Of a stretch of 64,000 nt of DNA, positions 12,671 to 23,083 are shown piece after piece. The position numbers were made by a program, and so were the translations under genes. The notes under the pieces were generated by a model. That model saw only the letters and a program-made list of their open reading frames with translations, searched no databases and was not told where the DNA came from. How positions within the stretch are numbered: position 1 is the stretch's first letter; each line of letters starts with the position of its first letter. The stretch comes from Cephalotus follicularis (lineage: Eukaryota > Streptophyta > Magnoliopsida > Oxalidales > Cephalotaceae). Location: the NCBI GenBank assembly GCA_001972305.1, contig BDDD01001468.1:1-64000 (forward strand), written 5' to 3'.

Positions 12671-14579
12671 TTAAGATAGCACTGCCATCACATCAGAAGC
12701 CCTTAGAGCAATATAGTTAGTACCATCACTCCCCTTGAAGTCATTGCCTGCATATTTGGAGTACAACACTGTGTTTCCTTGAGAGATGGACAGTGGTTTC
12801 CTGCTCCCTTCCTCATCCAAGGGACCAGGCCCAACCGCAATTACCTGCTCCATCAAAATCAAGAGAATCGTTATTTTCATCTAGCATGTACAAAGATAAA
12901 CGGTAAAGGAATAAAGAAAAAAAAGAGAGGATTCATGTCGCTCACTGTGCCAATAGAAGGTTTATCCTTGCTTGCCTCTGTCAGCAACAAACCTCCAGCA
13001 GTTTTCTCCTCAGCTTCAGCAACCTGCATCAATGATCGATCCACACGGATAAATACCCCCAGATATTGCATCAGATTTCCTAGGGAAATAAAATTGGCAA
13101 TTATACACAAACCGCGTGCTATAATCCATCATCTAAACAAAATTTAACTACAGAATAATCTAAATCCAGAAATTAGTTACACAAGATATACCAATCACCC
13201 AAAGCAGCTAACAGATTTCAAGTAAACATGATCTTTTTAGAATCTGAAATATTTGAGACATCTGAAGTTGACACTACATTAGCACGATTTACATTGAAGA
13301 ACTACAAAGAGGATATGAAAGGCTAACTGACCTGTATGAAAACTCTATCATTCAGCGGCTCAAGATCCTTCACATTATCTGTCTCAAGAATACCAACTAT
13401 GTCATCCTCCTTCAAAATAAGATGATTTGAACCATTGAACTCAAACTCTGTCCCTGCATACTTGGAGTAGACGACATGGGTACCAGTCTATACGAACAAA
13501 ACAATAAGCAAGTGAAAAAATGGAGCATGCAAAAAGGAAGTAGAATCCCTTCAGAGAAATAGGAAAATATCTAATATCAATGGAATACCTTCAGAGAAAT
13601 ATTCACTTTAGTCTTCCCAATTGTTCTTCCCTCACCAACAGCAACCACCTCACCTGCTTGAGGCTTTGATTGAGCAGTTGTTGGAAGCAAAATACCACCA
13701 TCAGTCTTCTCCTCTACAGTTTTAATCTTAAACAGCACTCTATCACCCAAGGGCTTCACCGAAGTGTACTGCATAATTAATACCACCATCTCAAATGAGC
13801 CATAAAGATAATTTCAAAGCATATAAAAAAATACATATTATAAACAAAGAGAAACACTAAAGCCTCTATTCCCAACCCCATCTGAACAGTTATCTTAACA
13901 AAGATACAACAAATCAAATCCTCACTGAGACAAATTTGAAAACAAACATTATAAGGCAAGAGTTCTGTATTATATATGGATGGCCATGTTCTTAAACATA
14001 TGGAGGGTAAACTGCCATAGACCATACATAACATATGACACGAAGCTTAATTATAAAGATCTCTAAACAAACACAGAACTAAAAAAAATACATAACAAAT
14101 CTCAGAGATAAAAGATAACAACAAAAGCAGTACACTTATGCCATTTCTAAAAAACTAAGTCCCTACAGTCACAATAAGCTTTATAACAATATAAATCAGC
14201 ATACAACAACAACATAATATATACAATTCAAAAACAAAAAGCCTCAAACTTACACTCATCAATATTCCAATTCCAGAAAAAAAAAACAACTATAAAAACT
14301 ATTTTTTTGTGCATACAAAATGCTATAAAACAATCAATGATAATACTCAAATAAATAAAAAAAAACAGAAAAGAAGGAGATAGAATAGATTACCTTGGGA
14401 GCAACAGTAGTAGCGGCTTTGACGACAAAAGCAGCACGATTCGACCTTTGTGAGATGGACCCATTTTTCAAGCAGCCAAAAGATGCAAACTTTACCGTTG
14501 ATGGTCTTAGCCCTTCAAACGATGCTATGCTCCTCGCTGATACTGCGACTGAAGATGTGGTCAACTGTGATACCGCCAT
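12671..14579 (-). CDS. CPN20: 20 kDa chaperonin (Cpn20), chloroplast co-chaperonin with two GroES domains
   Basis: Co-chaperonin that caps the chloroplast Cpn60 folding cage. Coding exons in transcription order: 14579-14394, 13768-13589, 13487-13332, 13023-12946, 12844-12671. All are GT-AG, 774 nt, 257 aa, in frame. Residues 1 to about 55 are rich in Ser/Ala and basic residues, as in a chloroplast transit peptide, ending near AAFVVKAA. Two GroES-like domains follow head to tail. The first starts YTSVKPLGDRVLFKI, with mobile loop EEKTDGGILLPTTAQSKPQ. The second starts EPLNDRVFIQVAEAEEKTAGG. Each contains a V(L/V)YSKYAG core. Length and layout match plant Cpn20 (about 250 aa), and no defect is seen. 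The gene converges with the ARF gene and shares no obvious regulation with it. Confidence 0.96.
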
Positions 14580-14598
14580 TTCCTTTGTTTTTTTTTAC

Positions 14599-14693
14599 CT
14601 AAAGACTTAACCACAACAGATTTAATTATCGCTTCTAAACAACAAATGGATTTAAACTCAAAAGAAAATATTAAAAATGGGACGAATAAATAC
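14599..14693 (-). other. Probable 5' UTR intron of Cpn20
   Basis: Upstream of the start codon the - strand reads CTCAG then GTATTT (donor at 14693) and later CTTTAG then G (acceptor ending 14599). This would make a 95-nt AT-rich intron, leaving 19 nt of leader before the ATG at 14579. Splice signals are good but transcript support is needed. Confidence 0.45.
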
Positions 14694-14699
14694 CTGAGA

Positions 14700-16580
14700 A
14701 AGAAGAAATGAGAGAGATGGATGCTTTTGTAAATAAACCCTAGTTAGTAATGAGGTTGAGGGTTTTATTAGATAAGGAGGGTTCTAGAATTCCTCTTTTC
14801 TTGGATGGGTTTTATTTGTACCCGATTACAACCCGCTCCGATATATGAATTTGGTTTATTCTGGAATCACTATTGATGCTTTAGATACAGACACAGACAC
14901 AGCTGTCTTCCTTAACTGAATAAAAAGCAAGAGAAGATATCCATGGGCTGTCCTTCGCCAGTCCAGTATAAGCCCAAATCAAGTTTTCATTTTTCTTTTT
15001 ATGCAACTGTTCTCTTTTGGTTAATCACGTTAAATTAATGAGTTTAAATTTCTTCTAAGTTTGAGTCTTATTTAGATTAATAGGATTAACTCATTTAATT
15101 CAAAATCGATCTGCAAAATAATCTTGTTTAACATAATTATAACTCATCAATGATGATGTTTATTGCTATAAAGTTTATAACAACAAATTTTTGTACGTTG
15201 GTAGATACTAGACACTGGTTACAAATTTTTATACTGTCACTAAAATCTGTATTCATTGTAAGTGGATTTTATGTTATATAGACCAGTATGGCTATTTGCC
15301 ACTTTGCTAGTGCCCTTCCGTAAGTGTCTGCGCTGTTTATGTCTTATCATAAGTTTCTTGTGTTGTTTAAGACTATCCTATCATTTTCAAACAAATACAA
15401 AAAAGCTTCCAATATCATTGTTCTTTTATAGCATACTTTATCGATGACCATCAAATATAAAGAGAACTTGTTATTTGCAGTGTTAAGACAGAGAAAACAT
15501 CAATTTGCAAGTCAAATTTGATTCTCGTTAATCTTTTCAATTTCAATCAATTATCGAAACCCAGAAATGCAAACTTTAAATAAAATTAAAAACTTTGACA
15601 ATTTCCTACTTCATTTAAAACTACAAAAACAATTTTATCTCTAAAACCAAATTACTTAAATGTTTCATATCGAAATAATATTCGCCTCCTAAAAAACACC
15701 AATCCTAAAAAAAAAAATTGTGTCAAACAGCATCTGCCAATCTCTTCACTATATTTCCACAGCTGGTAAAACCAAATTTAGCTTCACATATTTCAATTGG
15801 ACATCTTTGCCAACACATTCCTACAAAAATATTAAAGACAGTTAATTTTAGTTAGATTAAAATAATTTAAATTTAAAAAAACAAAAAAAAAAAAAACAAA
15901 TTGATAAGACTCACATTTTACATAATAGATATCGCACCATTTACCCATTCGCAGCTGTCCTTCTCAAAAGATCTACAAATACCTTGTGGATTACCAAAAC
16001 TGACAAACTTAATTGACGAAATGGACCTAAATTGGTATAATAACTATAAAGTATTTTCTTCATAAGCATTAATGTCCGCATGTTGTTACAACCGTACCTC
16101 CAAGCAAAGACAGATTTAGGAGGAGGACGGCCTCATAAATATTTTTTGAAAAATTTTATATTATATAAAATTATTTTTAGATTTTTATGTTGATCTTTTT
16201 AAAAATTTTGTTTTTATATTTTGGTCCCTCAATAATTGTGGGTTGGATCCGTCCCTCCTTCAAAACCCTTCAAATATATCGTCTTGGATAAGGAAGCGAA
16301 AAACACGGTACCCAACAATTTGTTATTAAAAAAAAGGTATTATATGTCAAATTTTAGAGTTATAATATGTTGTAATAATTACTTAATTATAATCGTAATA
16401 TTGTATCATTATAATAAATTACCTTGTCATATACAACAAATAGTCACTAACATTATTAGTGACAACTTTCAACGATAATATACTTACTAACATTTTTATT
16501 AATTTTTTCATAGTAACACATATAGTATTATAACTTACTAACTTTTTTATACTAATACATGTGGCATTACATATGTCATG
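14700..16580. other. Intergenic region: Cpn20 promoter side and a decayed transposon remnant
   Basis: No gene found. About 14700..14900 should hold the Cpn20 promoter. The rest is AT-rich. Around 16100..16260 a GGAGGAGGACGGCC block and a downstream GGTTGGATCCGTCCCTCC block face each other across about 130 bp of AT-rich sequence. They resemble the termini of hAT-type non-autonomous elements but are too decayed to delimit. Confidence 0.4.
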
Positions 16581-17073
16581 TATTGATGCGAAAATCAATT
16601 TCACAGCAGTTCTCCACGTGTGGAGGTTTAATTTACTGGAAAAAGCGTTGGATGCTCCGAAGAAGGTACCGAACCTTGGTTCTTCGATCTTCCCTGCACA
16701 CAAGAAGAAAAAGATATCGAAAGTTCAGGAGTTTTCACTCCCGAGGACACTCCGATACTTAAGTCAGTTGATAACAAAAAAGACAGTATGTGTATAATAA
16801 ATTGCTCAACCCCCTCACTATATTTTTTTGGGGTATTTATAACCTTACTTGCCCATTATTTTTCTCGAACCGTTTAGGTACCGAAAGAGAAAATTATGAG
16901 AGTCCCTTAAAGAAAATATTGTCTTCCTTTTTTAAGGAAGGATTGTCGTCCCTTTTTGTGGAAAGAATATCTCTCCCTTTATGACCACAATCTTGGGTGT
17001 TTTACCCGTGTGATTTATTACCCCATGTGACACGTGTCAGTGCCTTATTCATACATATTGTTTTCCCATATCA
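16581..17073 (-). repeat. 3' LTR of element E1
   Basis: 493 bp. In - orientation it begins TGATATGGGAAAAC and ends near CATCAATA (TG...CA-like, last bases decayed). It aligns throughout with 28228..28722, sharing blocks such as GAGAAAATTATGAGAGTC and GACACGTGTCAGTGCC. Confidence 0.88.
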
Positions 17074-17554
17074 TATGCCCACATTGGTCCTCCTTTTCTG
17101 TACTTTGCAGAGGATGAGGAGCATTTGTGAGGTGGTCTTACTTTGAGCAGACCTTTGATGCTTAATTAAGCCTATTTTTGACTTATGGGCTTTGCTTTGT
17201 GGCCCAGCTCTGGTTTTAATCTATGCGTGGCAAAACGAGCACGATTCCCGCCTACGTCTTTTCGTTTCCCGAGTATGATTGATTGGTTGATGTAGGCCGT
17301 TTGATCCCGCAGAGATCGTATGGTCTGGAATCAAACTAAAGCTCTTTAAATCGCTTCTTCTTCTCGGAGAAGTTTCCTTCTAATCGTCTTCAAATTACAA
17401 AGCTCTTTTTTCAACAATGCTCTTCGATCTTCCAGACTTTTAATCAACTTTCTTCAAATCTTCTCTTGCGAAATCTCAGGTAAGTCGCTCTTTGTTATTT
17501 GCTTTCGCAAACTGATTTAGGTGTCTCTTTGGGTTTTTCTGGCTTTTCACCTTA

Positions 17555-17561
<7 letters not shown>

Positions 17562-17601
<40 letters not shown>
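17562..17601 (+). repeat. (CT)n microsatellite in the leader of the antisense accessory gene
   Basis: About 20 CT units directly before the TTTTTAG acceptor that precedes the ATG at 17616. It serves as the pyrimidine tract of the leader intron. Confidence 0.85.
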
Positions 17602-17603
<2 letters not shown>

Positions 17604-17615
17604 ACGAATTTTTAG

Positions 17616-19992
17616 ATGGCTAGAGTCAAGCAAACCTTCAGACCAACTACTCCAGCAGAAATCCGTCGCTTGGTTGAGGCAGTGACAGTTTTAGAGCGTC
17701 CTCTTGGCTCGGAGGATGCCATGGATGCCATCGTAGTGGGTGGTCCTGAAGTCGCCTCTTCTGAAGCTGGGACTCAACTCTTCAGAACCCACTTCGATAG
17801 GAGCATACTTCTTCGTGAGAAAGTGGAGAAACTATCATATTGCTTCCCTAGGAGCTTAACAATCTTCATTCCTCGAGATCTCAAGGAGGCCACAGAGAGC
17901 AGACCTGGCCTTTTTATGGTTTTCGAGGACGCTCTTACACATGGTTTGAGACTTCTGTTACACCCCTTTGCTGTTGTGGTTTTGGGGAGTTTCCAAATTC
18001 ATCATTCACTCCTTCAAGCGCAATCACGAAGCTTTATAATGGGCTTCTTAGTGAAATGCTTGGAAGTAGATGTGACAACTATGGTGAGGCTCTTCAAGGA
18101 GTTTCATGTCCTCACTGTGTCTCCTGGTAAGTGCGGGTACTACTTCAAGTCCAGCACTGGTCTGACCAAGAAGCTGCTGGTGGATCCTATGAATTCCATC
18201 AAGAACTGGAGGGAGAGGTACTTCCTTGTTAAGAATCTCACTAGCTTTATTCCCTCCCAGTGGTGTGATTCGTTGGATACCCAGCGCCTCAACCAGAGAT
18301 CAAATTTGTCTTTGGCGGAGGAAGCAAACCTCACAAAGTTGTTAGCGCTGGAGCCGGAAGAGGTTAATTTTACCATAATCGAGGATCGTTTGCCCGGCGT
18401 TGGGTTGAGCATGTCCCGAGGTCGTAGAAACGCCTTGGATGATGAAGAGGAGATCCCGGTGGGAATTAAGAGAGTGAGAGTTAAAGAGAGTAGAGAAGAA
18501 ACCGGAGCTACGCCTGGTAACGAGGGGGAAAGTTGTATTAAGCTTTTGTCTCCTCCTATGCTTCTAATTTCTTTGTTCTGTTCATTCCCTATTTCTTGTA
18601 GTTCATGTTCTTAACTTTGTTTTCCTTGTCGTCTGCTAGCAATGGCTTCCCAGCGTCCTTTTGCAGAGGTGCTAAAGGTTATTAGGGAGGAGCAAGGCAG
18701 TGCTGAAGATGCAAGGCAGAGAGACTTGAGGCAAGTCGCCTAGGGGGCGAAGAAAAGAGCTGAGAAAGAGGCTGTCAAAAAGAAGCCTGACCATGTCAAG
18801 CGAGTTGCTGAGGACTTGCCCCTCTCCTACTTTACCCATTCCTCTACCAAAGAAACAAAGAGGAGGAAAAAGTAGCGAAGGCTCTTCTCGCGGCCAAGAA
18901 GCTATTTCCCCTGCTGTGAGTTCTCGACACCCTATCCGCCTTGGTGTGCATAGGGACATCGACAAGATGGAAGAAGAGCTCGAGGCATTGGGCAACTCTA
19001 GTCTGGACTTGAATAAACCAGGAGCGCCTTTCGAGCTCAGCAGGCTTTGCATGCTTCCCTCAGAGCTGCGGGCACGAGATGGTTGGACCCACGAGCAGCT
19101 CTAGAATCACTGTGCTCGGAGCTGTATTAAGGTAGGTGACTTTTCCCTATTTTTCCTTTTCAATACCTTCTTTGAACTTCTCTTTACCCAGGTCCTTCAC
19201 TTTTGGCATGTTCTGAACGACATCCACTTAATGGTGGATAACTCAAAGGTGGATCAAGAGCTTATCAACCAGCTACGCCAAGAGAATGCGAATCTCAAAG
19301 GTGCGGCTGATTCGGACCATGCTCGGTTGGAGGAAGTTCTTGCGACCCAAGAGTCGATTTTGGAAGAAAAGAGGCAGGCCCTTGAGGCTTTGGCCAAGGA
19401 GAAAGAGGACAAAGAGGTGGTCATCAGGAGTCATATGAGAACCCGTGACTTGCTACAGGCTGTTGATGAAATGTTCTCTAGGTAAAAAAAGAGGGAAGCT
19501 ACTCGGGTTCAAGAGGCGGTTGACAAAGCTCTTGCGGAATTTAAAGCTTCAACCGAATTTCAAGGTGTTTTGGCTGGGGCCGTGGATGACTATAAGGCTT
19601 CCCCAGATTTTGAGGAGGAAGTCTTCAAGGAGTTTACAAGATACTTTCGTCGAGACTTCTACACCTGCAGCAACTGGGTGTCTGCTCTTCACCCTGAGGT
19701 TCCTCTGACCCCTATTATATATTGTGAGTCGGCTGGGGACTTCGACTTTCTCCCTGAAGGAATAGAGGCTGAGAAGGAGAAAGTTCGCCTTTCCCTAGTG
19801 GAAGAAACTCGCCTTGCCCTGGAGAATGAAGAGTTACAGAGGGCAGAGCTCCGAGATCCAATTATTTCATCCTCTGCCGAAGATGTTGAAGAGCTTCCTT
19901 CCTCTACACCTGATGCCCTTTTCTCTGAGCCTGCCTCAGAAGCTATTGCTGCTTCGCTGCATGAGGATGTTCAGAACCATGCTAATTTTTAG
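17616..19992 (+). pseudogene. Antisense accessory gene of element E1 (decayed), N-terminus MARVKQTFRP
   Basis: Lies opposite to gag-pol, between integrase and the 3' LTR. A leader intron is likely (CTCAG|GTAAGT near 17480 to TTTTTAG|ATG). Inferred coding exons: 17616-18516, 18640-19131 and 19192-19992, with GT-AG borders (CCTG|GTAACG, TTAAG|GTAGGT). Exon 2 has an in-frame TAG at 18739 and then a frameshift. Exon 3 has a stop near 19482 before the frame continues to 19992. The protein would have an N-terminal globular part of about 300 residues, a basic linker, and a long acidic coiled-coil-like C-terminus (ENANLKG..., many Glu/Lys/Leu heptads). No enzyme motif is recognised. The first residues match those at 63958, where they equal the histone H3 tail (see findings). 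Function unknown. Confidence 0.75.
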
Positions 19993-20127
19993 CTTTTATT
20001 ATGCATTGTACCTTTTTTGTAATTCCTACTCTGGTAATGTAATAAAACATAATTTTAGCTTCATTTGAGCTTTATAATTCCTTTACGAAAATTTATTTTA
20101 GTCTATCGTATTTATAGATATCTTTTA

Positions 20128-20978
20128 TACTGGTCTGATATTTTTCAGACTAGGTCACCTGAGCTTTTTAGCCCACATAGGGCACTTGTATCAAAGCCCT
20201 CAGCCAATGAGACTTGATCTTCTCGAGTTCTTATGTTATTCACAGATCGAGATTTGTTTATGGTCTGACAAGTTCTTATGGGTTTACAGACCAGAATTTT
20301 GTACTGGTCTGATATTCTTCAGACCAGGTGGTCTGAGCTTTCTATCCCCCGTGGGGGCACTTGTATCAAAGCCCTTAGTCCAAGTTCTTAAGTGTTTCGC
20401 AGATCAAGCTACGATATAGATCTAGTCTGAAAAGTTCTTATGGGTCATACTAGTCTGATGTTTTCAGACCGGGTCAACTGGGCTTTTTATCCCCCATGGG
20501 GACACCTTGTATCAAAGCGCTCAACCAACAGTTGATCTTTGCGAGTTCTTATGTGTTCACAGACCAAGTTACGCTTTGATTGCTCCTTTGAGAGTTTTTT
20601 ATTGTCGAAGTGTTAAAGGGTGTTCATTGAACATCCTTCTCTAACTGCTCCCTTAGGAGTCTTCTCTGATTGCTCCCTTATGAGTCTTTTATTGTTGAAG
20701 TGTTGAAGGGTGTTCATTAAACACCATTCTCTTCCCTTAGGAGTCTTCTCCAATTGCTCCATTAGGAGTTTTTTATTGTTGAAGTGTTGAAGGGTGTTCA
20801 TTGAACATCCTTCTCTGAATGCTCCCTTAGGAGTCTTTTATAAGCTTGTTAAAACTCTAGTCTGCTTGAGACCTTAGTCTACTCGGGACCTTGGTCTACT
20901 GCTTGAGACCTTAGTCTTCTTGGGACCGTAGTCTGCTCGGGACCTTAGTCTGCTTGGGACCTTAGTCTGATTGCTCCC
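20128..20978. repeat. Tandem subrepeats between integrase end and antisense gene of E1
   Basis: Two arrays. Array 1: about three copies of a 140-175 bp unit starting TACTGGTCTGATATT at 20128, 20302 and 20448, each with GCACTTGTATCAAAGC. Array 2 (about 20579..20840): a unit with TGAAGGGTGTTCATTGAACA and CTCCCTTAGGAGTC, three full copies plus partial ones. A run of GGGACCTTAGTCTGCTT-like short repeats follows (20860..20978). Tat-clade elements often carry such arrays here. Confidence 0.75.
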
Positions 20979-21057
20979 TTAGGAGTCTTTTGTTTGGAAC
21001 AGATTCTTTAGAAAAAAAAACAACTTTATTGAATGGATTGAAAATAACTACATACTT

Positions 21058-22237
21058 TACTGATAATATTTCCTCAAGTGTTCAGAATTCCAAGCCCTAG
21101 GTATCTCTCTGTCCCCCAGAGTTTCAAGTTTGAATGTTCCTAGTCGGAGCACATTTTTCACCTTATAGGGTCCCTTCCAGTTGGGGGCTAGCTTTCCTTG
21201 AGTGCCAACGGGATCAGAAATTGCTACATTTATGAGGACTAAGTCTCCCTCCTTTAGTGGTCTAGGGTTTTGTTATAATAGCTGCTTACCCTCTGCTGGT
21301 AGGCTGCTACTCTGATTGTTGCTTTATCTATGAGCTCTTCCACTAAATCCAAGCTTGCCCTTAAACCTTCTTCATTCTCTGCTTGATTGAAAAGTACCAC
21401 TTTGGGAGAATGCATCCCAATCTTTACTGGTATCATGGCTTCTGATCCAAAGTAAAGGCTAAAAGATGATTCTTCAGTTGTGGTCCGCAGTGTAATTCTA
21501 TAGGCCCATAATACACTGAGAAGCTCCTCTGCCCACCTTCCTTTGCTGGTCCGATACGTTTTTTCAACCCTGAGATGATTTCTCTGTTAATGACCTTTTC
21601 TTGGCCATTGCTATGAGGGTATGCTATGGATGTCAGCCTGTGTTCAATCCTCCATTCTTTGCAAAAATCTCTAAAGGCTTCACAATCAAATTACTTCCCA
21701 TTATCCGTGACAATTACTCTTGGGACCCTAAATCTGCAGATTCCAGATGAAGCTTTCCGTCTTCTTCTCTGTTATTGTGGCTAGGGACCCAGCTTCCACA
21801 CATTTGGTGAAGTAATCTTCTGCCACGATCAATAACTTTCTCTGCCCTGATGCCAGGGGTAATGGTCCCACAAAGTCCATTCCCCACAATGCGAAGGGTC
21901 GTGGCGTAGTGATAGAGATCAGAGGTTCAGAGGGCCTTTTGTTTATGTTGGCATTCCTTTGACACTTATCACATTTTCGCACAAAGTTAATGGCGTCTTG
22001 GTGCATAGTTGGCCAGAAATAGCTTTGCCTCAATAATTTATTGGATAAGGTTCTGCCCCCTGTGTGATTTCCACAGATTCTTTCATGGACTTCTCTCAGA
22101 GCATAATCGACCTCTGAGGAAGTTAAACACCTTAGCAAAGGAAAGGAGAATGACCTTTTGTACAAAACACATTCTTTGCATAAGTAGCGATTACACCTAT
22201 ACACCAAATTCCTTGCCTCCTCTAGGTTCTCTGGCAA
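21058..22237 (-). pseudogene. Integrase region of element E1 pol (decayed)
   Basis: The upper part (22237..21728) has the zinc-binding segment (HERICGNHTGG...CDKCQ) and the start of the catalytic core (GMDFVGPLP, then IVAEDYFTKCVEA). The reading frame breaks near 21728. Downstream 21436..21254 encodes a C-terminal segment (PVKIGMHSPKV, ENEEGLRASLDL, AAYQQRV), and the + strand text down to 21058 fits the final integrase C-terminal domain. Several frameshifts make it non-functional. It is the last gag-pol domain before the subrepeats. Confidence 0.85.
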
Positions 22238-22620
22238 AACGCCATCTCAGAGCCATCTTATGAATGGAGTCGTCCAATTTGGCTCATGTTGGATATCAAT
22301 GTCCATCACTTCTGCCTCAGAAATACTAGGCATGTCTAGATAATCTATCAACACAATTTGTTCTTCTCCAATTCTTCTACTGTAGCTAATTTCGATAGCA
22401 AGTCTACTCTAGTGTTCTCTATTCTAGGGGCTTTCAAAATCTAACAGACTCAAAAAGCAGACTTCAACCTTTGCATGTGGGCCAAGTACTTTGTAATGGT
22501 ATTTTCTCTGGCTTCGTACTCTCCACTGATCAGACCAACCACTAGTTGAGAATCACTAGAGACTTGTAGATTTTGAACCTCGAAGTGCTTCTCTATTGTT
22601 AGTCCGGTGATCAGAGCTTC

Positions 22621-22944
22621 TCATTCTGCCTCATTATTTGTTGCTTTGAATCCAAATATCAGAGCATACTCTAAGGTCCACCCATCTGGGCCAGTCAGCA
22701 CCAATCCTGCTCCACTTCTAGAAACGCAGGATGACCCATCAACGGACAGTTTCCAAATGCCCTTATCACTCTCCTCAATCTCAGAGGAGTCTTCTTCCGT
22801 GTACTCTATGAGTGTATTATCTCCCACAAACTCAGCCAAGACTTGAGACTTTATCATTGGTCTGGCTTCATATCTTACGTCATATTCACCCAATTCAACA
22901 GACCACTTGACTAGCCTTCTTGAGGTATCTGGCTTTGCTAGCAC
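22621..22944 (-). pseudogene. Archaeal-type RNase H domain of element E1 pol
   Basis: A 107-residue open stretch contains WKLSVDGSS, GAGLVLTGPDG, ALIFGFKATNNEAE. This is the signature of the second RNase H found in Tat-clade gypsy elements. The upstream part LAEFVGDN... links it to the main RNase H end. The solo LTR at 23084 separates it from RT. The frame is lost at 22621. Confidence 0.85.
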
Positions 22945-23083
22945 CTATCTAAGTGGTTTATCACCTAATACTTTGATGGTGTGGGCTTGAAAATACGGCC
23001 TAAGTTTTCTTGCCACAATGATTAGTGCATACGCACACTTCTCCACCTCTGGATACCTTCTGTCGGCATCATTCAAGGCCTTG

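Noticed and set aside
12779-13147. 122-codon frame on + opposite Cpn20
   Set aside because: Antisense to real Cpn20 exons 4 and 5; no independent support.
20613-20801. Repeated peptide frame on - and possible CRISPR-like array
   Set aside because: It is the tandem subrepeat of element E1; units are unequal and adjacent with no unique spacers.
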